Source of the DNA: DAOUBP01 sp034432655
Lineage (GTDB): Bacteria; Chloroflexota; Anaerolineae; CG2-30-64-16
Assembly: GCA_034432655.1 (NCBI GenBank)
Contig: DAOUBP010000093.1
Span: 1 to 55,850, forward strand
Direction: 5' to 3'
Length of the DNA: 55,850 bases
This document shows positions 23,735-31,988 of the stretch, one piece after another. Numbering within the stretch: the first letter of the stretch is position 1; every line of letters starts with the position of its first letter. The position numbers and the translations under genes were made by a program. The notes under the pieces were generated by a model. It did no database searches and was not told where the DNA came from. It saw nothing but the letters and a program-made list of their open reading frames with translations.

Positions 23735-25141
23735 ATGCGAAATCGCAATTGGGTCGCACTCAGCCTGATCATCTTGCTGGCCCTGGTCACGTTGTGGATT
23801 GACCTGCCCATCGAGCATCCCTCCTGGGCCAAGCAGGCTTTGTTCTGGCAGCAGCCGCCGGAGTTCCGTGATCTGAAGATCAAGCAGGGCCTGGACTTGC
23901 AGGGCGGTACCCAGATTTTGCTGGAAGGCAGGCCTGTGCCTGGGCAGACCATCACACTGGCCGATCTGGAAGCTGCCAAGACCATTGTGGAGCGCCGCGT
24001 CAACGCCTTGGGCGTCACCGAGCCGTTGGTTCAGCTCCAGGGTGAGAACCGGATCATCGTGGAACTGCCCGGCATCAACAACCCGGATCAGGCAGTGCAA
24101 ACGTTGAAGAGCACCGGCCAGCTGGAGTTCGTAGAGATCGGGCCGGCCGAGAATTCGCCCTATCCGGAGGTCGCCCAGGGTGTTTACATCCGCACCACCG
24201 GCAACGACCGTGTCCCGACGGCCGAAGAGCTGGGCAAGACGAAATTCCCGTACCCGGACGTGGTGTTCAAGACCATCCTCACCGGCCGGGAGCTGAGCAC
24301 CGCCCAGATCGGCCTCGATCAATATGGCGCGCCTTACATCTCGTTTGAGTTGAAAGGGGATGGCCCCAAGATCTTCGGGGACTACACCGCCAACCACGTG
24401 GGGGACATCCTGGCCATCGTGCTGGACAATGTGGTGCTGTCGGCCCCGCGCATCAATAGCGCTATCCCGGAAGGCAAAGGGGTGATCGAAGGGCGTTTCA
24501 CCCGGGAAGAGGCCGAGAGCCTGGCCGTGCAGATGCGCTACGGCGCGCTGCCCGTGCCGCTGGAAGTGGTGAACCGGCGCAGCATCGGCGCGACCCTGGG
24601 CGAGGACTCGGTCCGACGCAGCATCACTGCCGGTTTGATCGGCCTGGTAACCGTGCTGTTGTTTATGTCGGTCTACTATCGGGTGCCGGGCATCATGTCA
24701 GCCCTGGCGCTGTTGATCTTCGCCGGTCTGAACCTGGCCCTTTACAAGCTGATCCCCATTACCCTGACCTTACCGGGTATTGCGGGCTTCCTGTTATCTA
24801 CCGGCATGGCGGTGGACGCCAACATCCTCATCTTTGAGCGCATGAAGGAAGAGTTGCGCTGGGGACGCTCGCTGCGCGCCGCCCTGGAGGCCGGTTTCAG
24901 CCGGGCCTGGACCTCCATCCTGGACTCGAATCTCTCGACGCTGATCACCTGCCTGATCCTGATCCTCTTCGGCCGCACGTTCGGCGCCCAATCGGTGATG
25001 GGGTTCGCCATCAACCTGGGCCTGGGTGTGCTGATCAGCATGTTCACCGCGGTCACGGTCACCCGCACCTTTATGCGGGCCCTGTTCGACACCGGTGCTG
25101 CCGAGGTGCTGCGCGAGAAGCGCTGGTTGCTGGGCGTTTGA
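23735..25141 (+). CDS. Protein translocase subunit SecD
   Basis: A 468-residue membrane subunit of the SecDF complex, which uses the proton gradient to pull secreted proteins across the membrane after SecYEG. TM1 lies at about residues 5-22. LKIKQGLDLQGGTQILLE (about 48-65) is the hallmark SecD segment. The periplasmic P1 domain follows. TM2-6 run from about 290, with GMAVDANILIFERMKEE carrying the family's D-x-N-I-L motif. GGGGGAG precedes the ATG. SecF follows 13 nt downstream as usual. Confidence 0.96.
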   Translation: MRNRNWVALSLIILLALVTLWIDLPIEHPSWAKQALFWQQPPEFRDLKIKQGLDLQGGTQILLEGRPVPGQTITLADLEAAKTIVERRVNALGVTEPLVQLQGENRIIVELPGINNPDQAVQTLKSTGQLEFVEIGPAENSPYPEVAQGVYIRTTGNDRVPTAEELGKTKFPYPDVVFKTILTGRELSTAQIGLDQYGAPYISFELKGDGPKIFGDYTANHVGDILAIVLDNVVLSAPRINSAIPEGKGVIEGRFTREEAESLAVQMRYGALPVPLEVVNRRSIGATLGEDSVRRSITAGLIGLVTVLLFMSVYYRVPGIMSALALLIFAGLNLALYKLIPITLTLPGIAGFLLSTGMAVDANILIFERMKEELRWGRSLRAALEAGFSRAWTSILDSNLSTLITCLILILFGRTFGAQSVMGFAINLGLGVLISMFTAVTVTRTFMRALFDTGAAEVLREKRWLLGV

Positions 25142-25154
25142 GGAGCGACACGAC

Positions 25155-26084
25155 ATGTTCAGACTGGTAGAAAAACGCAAATGGTACTTTCTGCTGTCGG
25201 CGCTGGTGATCGTCCCCGGCCTGGTAGCGATGATCTATTCCACCATCACCACAGGGCTGCCTTTCAAGCTGGCCATTGACTTCACCGGGGGTTCGATCTG
25301 GGAACTGCGCTTCGACCGCCCGGTGGCGCCGGCCGACCTGCGCGAGGTCTTTGTGGACGCGGGGCTGACCGATACGGCCGTCACCACGGTGGGTGATCCC
25401 CAGACGCTGCTGGTGCGCCTTAAGCCGATTGATGAGGCGGAGAAACTGGCCCTGAGCGAGGCGATCAAAGCCAGGTTCGGGCCGGAGGTGGAGGAGCGTC
25501 AGTTCAGCACCGTCGGCCCTGCGATCGGCGCCGAGGTGACGCGTGCGGCTTTTGTGGCCGTGGTCGCAGCCGCTCTGGCCATCACCGGCTTCCTGGTCAT
25601 TGCGTTTCGCAAGGTGGCCCATCCCATCCGTTACGGTGTCGTGGCCATCATCGCCATGCTGCACGACATCCTGGTAACGGTGGGCATTTTCAGCATCTTC
25701 AGTCTGCTGGCCGGCTGGGAGGCGGATGCGCTCTTTTTGACCGCGCTGCTGACCGTGATCAGCTTCTCGGTGCAGGATACCATTGTGGTGTTCGATCGCA
25801 TTCGCGAGAATGTACCGAAGTATCGCGGGGAATCTTTCGCCCAAGTCGCCAACCGCAGCCTGGCCGAGACGTTGCACCGCTCCCTGGCCACCCAGCTGAA
25901 CGCGCTGTTCGTGATGGCCGCCATCCTCCTCTTCGGCGGTGCGACCATCAAGCAGTTCATCGCGGTGATGTTCTACGGCCTGATCAGCGGCACTTACTCC
26001 TCCATTTTCAACGCCGTGCCGATCCTGGTGGGCTGGGAAGAGCGCGACCTGCTGGGCCTGAAGGCGCAGCAGGCCGCGGCGTGA
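25155..26084 (+). CDS. Protein translocase subunit SecF
   Basis: The 309-residue partner of SecD. TM1 is near residue 15-33. IDFTGGSIWELRF (about 40-52) is the typical post-TM1 segment. The periplasmic part is short, and TM2-6 contain SFSVQDTIVVFDRIREN, the SecF D-T-I-V-V-F-D-R motif. ATG at 25155 with AGGAG 9 nt upstream; the upstream in-frame extension belongs to the SecD end. Standard length and order. Confidence 0.96.
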   Translation: MFRLVEKRKWYFLLSALVIVPGLVAMIYSTITTGLPFKLAIDFTGGSIWELRFDRPVAPADLREVFVDAGLTDTAVTTVGDPQTLLVRLKPIDEAEKLALSEAIKARFGPEVEERQFSTVGPAIGAEVTRAAFVAVVAAALAITGFLVIAFRKVAHPIRYGVVAIIAMLHDILVTVGIFSIFSLLAGWEADALFLTALLTVISFSVQDTIVVFDRIRENVPKYRGESFAQVANRSLAETLHRSLATQLNALFVMAAILLFGGATIKQFIAVMFYGLISGTYSSIFNAVPILVGWEERDLLGLKAQQAAA

Positions 26085-26091
26085 TGGTGTC

Positions 26092-27045
26092 ATGAGAGCT
26101 GCTCTTTGCGATAGCGGCCTGCGCTTTGACCCCGCCTATCCTGACCCTGTTCCCCCGCCGGGCGAGGCGCTGATTCGCGTGCGCCTGGCGGGGATCTGCA
26201 ACACCGACCTGGAGCTGTTGCGCGGCTACATGGCCTATCGCGGGGTGCTGGGCCATGAGTTCGTCGGTGAAGTAGTCCAGGGGCCCGATCCGGCGTGGGT
26301 GGGCCGGCGCGTGGTCGGCGATATCAACGCGGCCTGTTACACCTGTGACACCTGCCGCGCGGGCCGACACACCCATTGTCCCAACCGTACCACCCTGGGC
26401 ATCTATCGCCGGGACGGTGCCCTGGCCGATTACTTCCTGCTGCCCCAGGCCAACCTCTACGCAGTGCCCGATTCGGTGCCGGATGAGGCGGCCGTTTTTG
26501 TCGAGCCGTTGGCCGCAGCCTGTGAGATCCTGGAACAGGTGCATCTGCGGCCGACCGACCGGGTTGTGGTGTTGGGGGACGGCAAGCTGGGGCTGCTGGT
26601 TGCCGCGGTCCTGCGCCTGACCGGCTGCGAGCTGACCCTGGTGGGCCGTCATTCCGAGAAGCTGGCGCTGGCGGCTGCCTGGGGCGTGCCCGGCCGGCTG
26701 GCCGATGAGCCGTTCCCCGCGCACCAGGCGGACGTGGTGGTGGAGTGCACCGGCAGCCCCGAAGGCTTTGCCCTGGCGCGCCGGCTGCTCAGGCCGCGTG
26801 GCACGCTGGTCCTGAAGAGCACTTACCACGGCGCGCTGGCCCTGGACATGAGCGCCTTGGTGGTGGACGAGATCACCCTGGTGGGATCGCGCTGCGGGCC
26901 GTTCGCGCCCGCCATCCGCCTCCTGGCGGCCGGCCTGGTTGACCCGCGGCCGCTGATTGCCGCCACCTATCGGCTGGAGGACATCCAGGCTGCTTTCGCG
27001 CACGCGGCCAGTAAAGGCGTGCTGAAGGTGTTGGTGGCGCCCTGA
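26092..27045 (+). CDS. Zinc-dependent alcohol/sorbitol dehydrogenase family (MDR) oxidoreductase
   Basis: A 317-residue medium-chain dehydrogenase/reductase. The catalytic-zinc region reads GICNTDLELL and GHEFVGEV. The structural-zinc cluster is CYTCDTCRAGRHTHC, with all four cysteines. The cofactor domain carries VVVLGDGKLGLLVAAVL (GxGxxG-like as GDGKLG). It is somewhat shorter than the usual 340-350 residues. It starts 8 nt after secF and may be read from the same transcript, although no functional link is obvious. Substrate unknown, probably a polyol or alcohol. Confidence 0.88.
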   Translation: MRAALCDSGLRFDPAYPDPVPPPGEALIRVRLAGICNTDLELLRGYMAYRGVLGHEFVGEVVQGPDPAWVGRRVVGDINAACYTCDTCRAGRHTHCPNRTTLGIYRRDGALADYFLLPQANLYAVPDSVPDEAAVFVEPLAAACEILEQVHLRPTDRVVVLGDGKLGLLVAAVLRLTGCELTLVGRHSEKLALAAAWGVPGRLADEPFPAHQADVVVECTGSPEGFALARRLLRPRGTLVLKSTYHGALALDMSALVVDEITLVGSRCGPFAPAIRLLAAGLVDPRPLIAATYRLEDIQAAFAHAASKGVLKVLVAP

Positions 27046-27126
27046 ACTTGCGGTTGGCGTTGCCCTGCCTTGTCGGTCAGGCCTGGATGCCGTGGCTCCG
27101 GAATTGTTGTACCAGGCGCGGCGCGT

Positions 27127-27155
27127 TTGACAAACAGAGCGATCTGGATTAGTAT
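27127..27155 (+). promoter_or_regulatory. Predicted promoter of the small lipoprotein gene
   Basis: TTGACA (27127-27132), 17-bp spacer, TAGTAT (27150-27155). The expected start (about 27162) is only about 4 nt from the first ATG at 27166, so the message is nearly leaderless unless the GTG at 27208 is used. Confidence 0.65.
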
Positions 27156-27165
27156 CTAAAATACT

Positions 27166-27705
27166 ATGTTACATTTGCGAACTTCCCCTCTACAAAACCG
27201 TTTTCGTGTGGGTCGCGTTGCGCTGGCTGCCTGGTTGGGGCTGGTGGTACTGCTCTTCGCAGCCTGTCAACCGGCCATTCAGGTCTTGCCGCCTGAGCCG
27301 GAGCCGCTGGCTGTTGCGACCGTCATGCCCTCGCCCCATGCGCTGGCGGTTGTCGGCGTGGATTTCGATCCGCCCCTCCAGTACGAGCAGATCCTGGCCG
27401 CCGGCGGGGTCAGCCTGATCGCAGCCGTTCATAATCAGGGCCGGTACCCAGAGGCGGATATCTCCGTTACCGCCCAGCTGTACGATCCGGCCGTGCGCGG
27501 CAAAGCAGCCCTCTTGCTGAACGAGACCATCGTGATCGAAGCGTTAGAACCCGGCGAAGTCCGCCTGGTGCGTTTTGGGCAGGTGAGCGCGTTGCCTTTG
27601 CGAGGACGCTATAAGCTGGTCGTGCAGGTCTCGGAAGTGGCAGGAGAATTGGATCGCTCAGACAATGAGCGTGTTTATGAGATCATCATAAATGATGCCC
27701 GGTGA
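27166..27705 (+). CDS. Small lipoprotein with CARDB-like domain
   Basis: A 179-residue exported protein. The signal segment VGRVALAAWLGLVVLLFAAC ends in the lipobox FAAC at about Cys34. After a Pro-rich linker, residues about 60-175 read like a beta-sandwich of the CARDB type, with a repeated strand pattern, AVHNQGRYPEADISV, and SDNERVYEIIIND at the end. Such domains mediate adhesion or protein binding at the cell surface. ATG at 27166 lacks a Shine-Dalgarno; GTG at 27208 would shorten the signal to about 20 residues and is an alternative. It is followed by a strong hairpin. Confidence 0.7.
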   Translation: MLHLRTSPLQNRFRVGRVALAAWLGLVVLLFAACQPAIQVLPPEPEPLAVATVMPSPHALAVVGVDFDPPLQYEQILAAGGVSLIAAVHNQGRYPEADISVTAQLYDPAVRGKAALLLNETIVIEALEPGEVRLVRFGQVSALPLRGRYKLVVQVSEVAGELDRSDNERVYEIIINDAR

Positions 27706-27743
27706 GCCTGTCACACCGGCTTCTCTGGTTGCTACAAACACGA

Positions 27744-27769
27744 AAGGGGCACCGGCTACGGTGCCCCTT
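27744..27769. terminator. Bidirectional terminator-like hairpin
   Basis: AAGGGGCACCG (27744-27754), GCTA loop, CGGTGCCCCTT (27759-27769): a perfect 11-bp stem between two convergent genes. On the minus strand it is followed by TTTCGTGTTTG, a partial U tract. It fits transcription termination for both the lipoprotein gene and the FmdB gene. Confidence 0.65.
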
Positions 27770-27793
27770 CTGTGTCCACCCGGTGGCCGCAGA

Positions 27794-28039
27794 TCAGCGG
27801 CTGCCGCAAGTGGCGCAGGACCCGCTGCTGCAGGTGGCACAGCTGCTGGCGCTGCTGCTGGCCACCAGCCGGCTGCCCCCGCCATCGCTGCGGCTGATGG
27901 CCGCGAAAACGGAGATCACCTTGCGCGCGTCAGGCGCCTGGCAGCGCGGGCAGGCGATCGGAGCGTCACTCTGGCTCATCGGCCGCAAGGCCTCGAACCG
28001 CAGTTCGCAGTTGGCGCAATAGTATTCATAAACCGGCAT
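27794..28039 (-). CDS. FmdB family zinc-ribbon protein
   Basis: An 81-residue protein with the FmdB zinc ribbon at its N-terminus: MPVYEYYCANC (Cys8, Cys11) and CPRC (Cys30, Cys33). The C-terminal half is low-complexity, Ser/Cys-rich (SCATCSSGSCATCGS). FmdB was first described as a putative regulator of amide degradation; most homologues are uncharacterised small proteins. It diverges from the carboxypeptidase gene with overlapping -10 regions. Confidence 0.88.
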   Translation of the reverse strand: MPVYEYYCANCELRFEALRPMSQSDAPIACPRCQAPDARKVISVFAAISRSDGGGSRLVASSSASSCATCSSGSCATCGSR

Positions 28040-28080
28040 TGTCTGGACCTCAAGCGAAGATCGGGCGACTGCCCATCAGC

Positions 28081-28109
28081 TTGCGCGCGAGCAAGCCTTG
28101 AATTATAGT
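28081..28109 (+). promoter_or_regulatory. Predicted promoter of the carboxypeptidase gene
   Basis: TTGCGC (28081-28086), 17-bp spacer, TATAGT (28104-28109). On the opposite strand TATAAT (28107-28102) overlaps it as a possible -10 box for the FmdB gene, so the two divergent promoters would compete. Confidence 0.5.
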
Positions 28110-28141
28110 TCAATTCTAATCCATTCACGGCAGCGCGTCAA

Positions 28142-29266
28142 ATGCTTGAGCTGAAAAGAAGTGCGATCGCGAGGCGCCTCGGCTGTTGGTTGCTGGCCTT
28201 GCTCCTGTGTACCGGTTTCGGCCCGCCGGTCCTGACCGATGGCGGCTATCCGCCGCTGCGCCTGGGCCCCGATCAGGTCACGGCCATCGTGCAACAGGGC
28301 CGGCCGCCCCAGATCAGCGCTGCTGCCGCGGTCGTCGTAGACCTGGACAGCGGGATCACGCTCTATGCACAGGGCGCTGATGTGCCCTGGCCACCGGCCA
28401 GTACCGTCAAGGTCATGACCGCGCTGCTGGTGCTGCAGAGCGCCGACATCCGGGAAGAGGTGGTGGTCTCCGACCGCGCTGCGGCGACCGGCGGCAGCCG
28501 GATGGGCCTGGTCGCGGGGGAGCGCCTGACCGTGCTCGATTTGCTCTACGGGTTGTTGTTGCCCTCCGGCAACGATGCGGCCGTTGCGTTGGCCGAGCAT
28601 GTGGCGGGCAGCGAGGCCGCCTTTGTTGCGCAGATGAACCTGGAGGCCGCGCGGTTGGGCCTGGAACACACCCGCTTCGCCAATCCCCACGGGCTGGACG
28701 CGGATGGGCAATACACCAGCGCAAGCGATCTGGTGCGGATCGCCCGCGCCGCCCTGGCCTATCCCGTGTTTGTGGAGATCGTCGGGACCGCGCGTGCCTG
28801 GGTGGCCGGCCGCGACCTGACGAACACCAACCAGCTGCTGGGCAGTTATCCGGCTGCCGATGGGATCAAGACCGGCACCACCGATGCCGCTGGGGAATGC
28901 CTCATCGCTTCGGTCAGCCGCCGCGGCCATCGCCTGGTGACCGTCCTGCTGGGCAGCCGGGACCGCTATGCCGATGCACGGGCGTTGCTGAACTATGCCC
29001 AGGCCGGCTGGCGGTGGGGGCCGACCACATTGCCCGCCGATGCGCTCGCCTGGGAGGCCGGCCCACAAGCGCGGCTTTACCGTTTGCGCTCTGCGGCAAC
29101 TTTTGATATCTTTCTGCCTGCCTGGCAGTGGCCGCTTCTACAGCCCGTGCGCCGCATAGACGGTACGGCGGCTTTCACCGACACTTTGCCGGTGGGAGAG
29201 TTGGCGTGGCTGCTGGGGGGCGAGGTGGTGGCGACTGTGCCGCTGACGGTGGTGCAGAAGCCGTGA
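28142..29266 (+). CDS. D-alanyl-D-alanine carboxypeptidase (serine type, DacA-like)
   Basis: A 374-residue penicillin-binding enzyme that trims the terminal D-Ala of peptidoglycan stem peptides outside the membrane. A signal peptide covers about residues 1-30. All three active-site motifs are present: Ser87-Thr-Val-Lys90, Ser142-Gly-Asn144 and Lys243-Thr-Gly. The C-terminal part after about 285 resembles the beta-sandwich of PBP5-type enzymes. No obvious C-terminal amphipathic anchor is seen. No Shine-Dalgarno stands in front of the ATG. The RluB-Cmk fusion gene follows 12 nt later. Confidence 0.92.
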   Translation: MLELKRSAIARRLGCWLLALLLCTGFGPPVLTDGGYPPLRLGPDQVTAIVQQGRPPQISAAAAVVVDLDSGITLYAQGADVPWPPASTVKVMTALLVLQSADIREEVVVSDRAAATGGSRMGLVAGERLTVLDLLYGLLLPSGNDAAVALAEHVAGSEAAFVAQMNLEAARLGLEHTRFANPHGLDADGQYTSASDLVRIARAALAYPVFVEIVGTARAWVAGRDLTNTNQLLGSYPAADGIKTGTTDAAGECLIASVSRRGHRLVTVLLGSRDRYADARALLNYAQAGWRWGPTTLPADALAWEAGPQARLYRLRSAATFDIFLPAWQWPLLQPVRRIDGTAAFTDTLPVGELAWLLGGEVVATVPLTVVQKP

Positions 29267-29278
29267 GGTCAGGGTGAA

Positions 29279-30823
29279 ATGTCTGAAGAACGGTTACAAA
29301 AGATCCTGGCCCGGGCCGGCCTGGGCTCGCGGCGTGCCTGTGAGGCGCTGATCCAGGCGGGCCGCGTGACGGTGGACGGCCAGGTGGTAACGGAGTTGGG
29401 GCGGCGCGTTGACCCGGCCACAGCGCAGGTCGCCGTGGACGGCCAGCCCGTGACGCTGGAACGGCTGCGTTACATCATGCTGCACAAGCCGGCCGGCTAT
29501 CTGTCCAACCCAGACCCGCGTGCCGGCCTGCCGTCGTGGACCGATCTCGTCCAGGTGCCGGAGCGGCTTTACGCTGTAGGCCGGCTGGACCAGGACAGCG
29601 AGGGGCTCCTGTTGCTGACCAACGACGGCGAGCTGGCGTTACGTCTGATGCACCCGCGCTATGGCCATGTCAAGGCCTATCTGGTGGAGGTCGCGGGGGT
29701 GCCTTCCCCGCGCAAAGTGCGGCGGTGGCAACACGGCGTGATGCTGGACGATGGCCCGACCCTCCCCGCCGAGGTGGAGGTGCTGCGCGAACCGCCGCCG
29801 GCGTTTGCAAAGCAGCGGCCTGTGCCGGGTGGGACATCGCGTCCCCTGGAGGACGGACGCCGTGCCCTGGCGCGGGAAACGCCACCGCGCACGACCTGGT
29901 TGCGTTTCAAGTTGCGCGAGGGGCGGAAGCATCAGTTGCGCCGGATGGTGGCGTTGCTCGGCCATCCAGCGCAGCGGGTGATTCGCGTCGGCTTGGGGCC
30001 GCTGGCCCTGGGCGACCTCCGGCCCGGGGAATGGCGTGACCTCACCCCGGGCGAAGTCCGGGCGTTGCAGGAGGCTGCGTCGCGGGGTGAGCAGGCCGAG
30101 GCCCCGTCATCCGCCAAGGAAAGGAAAGCGAAACGTTTGCTACCGAGGACGATTGCCATTGATGGCCCGTCCGCGTCCGGCAAAAGCACTATCGGTGGGT
30201 TGCTGGCGCGGGAGCTTCAGTACCTGTACTTCGACACCGGGGTCATGTATCGAGCCGTGGCGGCTGTGGCCCTGGCGCGTGGCATTCCCATCCATGACGA
30301 GGCTGCGATCACCGCGCTGGCCGAGGCCGTCAGGCTGGAAGTGTTGCCGCCGACGGTGGACGATGGCCGTGATGTCACCGTGTTGGCAGATGGCCAGGAC
30401 ATCACGTGGGATCTGCGCCGCCGCGATGTGGAGAAGGCCGTCTCACCCGTATCGGCCTATCCCGGGGTGCGCGCTGCCCTGCGGGTGCAGCAGCGCCGCA
30501 TCGGCGAGGCCGGCCGCGTGGTGATGGTGGGCCGCGACATCGGCACTGTGGTGCTGCCCGACGCCGAGCTGAAGATCTACCTGGACGCCACCCTGGCCGA
30601 GCGCGCACGGCGGCGCTACCGGGAGCGTCTGGCGCGCGGGGAGCAGGTAGAGCTGGAGCAAGTGCTGCAAGATGTGCGCCGTCGCGACGAGATTGACTCC
30701 ACCCGGCAGCACGCGCCGTTGATGGCGGCCGAAGACGCGATCATCGTGGACAGCACAGACCTGACGGTCAACGAAGTACTGCAGCGGGTCCTGGGGTTGG
30801 TGCGCGGCCGCGCCGACTGTTGA
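29279..30823 (+). CDS. Fusion protein: 23S rRNA pseudouridine synthase (RluB/RsuA type) + cytidylate kinase
   Basis: A single 514-residue frame joins two normally separate enzymes. Residues 1-255 hold an S4 RNA-binding domain (RLQKILARAGLGSRRACE) and a pseudouridine synthase with catalytic Asp104 in GRLDQDSEGLLLLTNDG. After a charged linker (about 270-287), residues 290-514 are CMP kinase: Walker A DGPSASGKST (295-304), YFDTGVMYRAVA and VGRDIGTVV. In several bacteria the two genes are neighbours, and here they are continuous. An in-frame TTG at 30137 follows AAGGAAAGGAAAG (30116-30128), so a stand-alone kinase might also be made. No stop codon or obvious frameshift lies at the junction. Confidence 0.93.
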   Translation: MSEERLQKILARAGLGSRRACEALIQAGRVTVDGQVVTELGRRVDPATAQVAVDGQPVTLERLRYIMLHKPAGYLSNPDPRAGLPSWTDLVQVPERLYAVGRLDQDSEGLLLLTNDGELALRLMHPRYGHVKAYLVEVAGVPSPRKVRRWQHGVMLDDGPTLPAEVEVLREPPPAFAKQRPVPGGTSRPLEDGRRALARETPPRTTWLRFKLREGRKHQLRRMVALLGHPAQRVIRVGLGPLALGDLRPGEWRDLTPGEVRALQEAASRGEQAEAPSSAKERKAKRLLPRTIAIDGPSASGKSTIGGLLARELQYLYFDTGVMYRAVAAVALARGIPIHDEAAITALAEAVRLEVLPPTVDDGRDVTVLADGQDITWDLRRRDVEKAVSPVSAYPGVRAALRVQQRRIGEAGRVVMVGRDIGTVVLPDAELKIYLDATLAERARRRYRERLARGEQVELEQVLQDVRRRDEIDSTRQHAPLMAAEDAIIVDSTDLTVNEVLQRVLGLVRGRADC

Positions 30824-30834
30824 AGGGGGACAGG

Positions 30835-31563
30835 ATGCAGCGCCAGCGTCGTATCCCGCTTGGCCGACACGTGTGGGGCGCAGTGTTGCGCTTCCTGATC
30901 TGGCTGTTCTTGCGCGTTGAGGTGCGGGGCGCCGACCGCGTGCCGGCCCGCGGTGCGGGCATTATCTACTACAATCACATCCACTGGCTCGACCCTGTGT
31001 TGATCTGCGGACAACTCCAGCGCTACGCTGTGCCGCTGACCAAAATCGAGGCCAGTCGCTGGCCATTGGTCGGCTGGTTGCTGCGCTGGTATCATGTGAT
31101 CTTTATTACCCGGGGGACGGTGGATCGGGCCGCGCTCAAGGCGACCTGGGAAGTGCTGGCGGATGGCGACATTTCGGTGATCTCGCCGGAGGGGACGCGC
31201 AGCCGGGAAGGCAAGCTGCAAGAGGCGCGCGAGGGCCTGGCGTTCGTGGCACGCGAGGCGCCGGACGCCTGGTTGATCCCTTGTGCTGTTGTGGGCACCC
31301 CACAGTTCAGGTGGAAGTTGCCCCTGATCAACCGGCCCACGGTGACCCTCACTTACGGAGAGCCTTTCCGTTTGCGCTGGCCGCGTCACCCGGACGGCTC
31401 GCTGGCCGTGCCGGAGGGCCGCGCCGGTCGCGAGGTGTTGCGCCAGATGACGGACGAGGCGATGGCGGAACTGGCCGCGCTTTTGCCGCCGGAGATGCGC
31501 GGGGTGTACGCAGAACGAATTGCCGCCCCAAGGCAATGGCTGGTGCCGCTAACAAGTTCTTGA
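30835..31563 (+). CDS. 1-acyl-sn-glycerol-3-phosphate acyltransferase
   Basis: A 242-residue PlsC-type membrane acyltransferase that converts lysophosphatidic acid to phosphatidic acid. Motif I is NHIHWLD with His48 and Asp53. Motif III is PEGTRSREGKL. A hydrophobic N-terminal segment (about residues 13-28) gives membrane attachment. ATG at 30835 is preceded by GAAGGGGGA; a TTG at 30820 in frame would overlap the previous stop. It ends the rightward housekeeping block. A hairpin begins on the base after its stop codon. Confidence 0.9.
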   Translation: MQRQRRIPLGRHVWGAVLRFLIWLFLRVEVRGADRVPARGAGIIYYNHIHWLDPVLICGQLQRYAVPLTKIEASRWPLVGWLLRWYHVIFITRGTVDRAALKATWEVLADGDISVISPEGTRSREGKLQEAREGLAFVAREAPDAWLIPCAVVGTPQFRWKLPLINRPTVTLTYGEPFRLRWPRHPDGSLAVPEGRAGREVLRQMTDEAMAELAALLPPEMRGVYAERIAAPRQWLVPLTSS

Positions 31564-31587
31564 AGCCACCGAATGAATTCGGTGGCT
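31564..31587 (+). terminator. Hairpin directly after the plsC stop codon
   Basis: AGCCACCGAAT (31564-31574), GA, ATTCGGTGGCT (31577-31587): a perfect 11-bp stem. There is no T tract. ATTCGGTGGC recurs as a direct repeat at 31890-31899 on the other side of the MITE-like element. Confidence 0.45.
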
Positions 31588-31604
31588 GATACGACGAAGT
31601 GTGC

Positions 31605-31890
31605 TGATGAACATTAAGAAAATAAACCGGTAATCGCCTTCTCCGGAGTGCTGTGCGTCTCGTGCGCTCGCCCGGCGATGTAGTCGCCGGGCTACCAGGC
31701 GGCGCCCCGTTAACGGGGCTGAATGCGCGCCGGCGAGGCGGTTCAGCCCGGTTCACCGGGCGCTGCTCGGTAGCACGATCCATTCACACCTGCACTGCAC
31801 CTGCGGTGTGTGCAGGTGCACGTGTGGTCGTGCGGCCGTCAGTGACGAGCCGCTTCGCCCATTACCGGAATAAATTCTTAACTTTCATCA
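31605..31890. mobile_element. MITE-like element with 30-bp imperfect terminal inverted repeats
   Basis: The left end 31605-31634 matches the reverse complement of the right end 31861-31890 at 24 of 30 positions, with TGATGAA outermost and CCGGTAAT innermost conserved. The ends are AT-rich inside GC-rich DNA. The 286-bp interior has no credible ORF and carries several small palindromes, including the two-hairpin element at 31670-31719 and CACCTGCAC/GTGCAGGTG (31787-31795, 31810-31818). ATTCGGTGGC lies on both flanks (31577 and 31890), although not symmetrically. This fills the 425-bp gap between plsC and the glycan cluster. Confidence 0.5.
31670..31719. repeat. Two-hairpin dispersed element, copy 2
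   Basis: GCCCGGCG (31670-31677), 7-nt loop, CGCCGGGC (31685-31692), 11 nt, GCCCCGT (31704-31710), TA, ACGGGGC (31713-31719). Spacing is identical to copy 1 at 10-59. The second stem differs at two positions that change together on both arms. Confidence 0.75.
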
Positions 31891-31988
31891 TTCGGTGGCC
31901 CCTCGGCAGCAGGGCGGCGCCGCTTACTCGGCGCAGATGGGCCACATTTTAGCATGCTGCGGCCCAGCTCCCAAACACAGGCCGGGGC

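Noticed and set aside
22292..24397. 701-codon minus-strand open frame
   Set aside because: Antisense to the CCA enzyme, phosphatase, P-loop protein and SecD genes; no domain pattern and no ribosome site.
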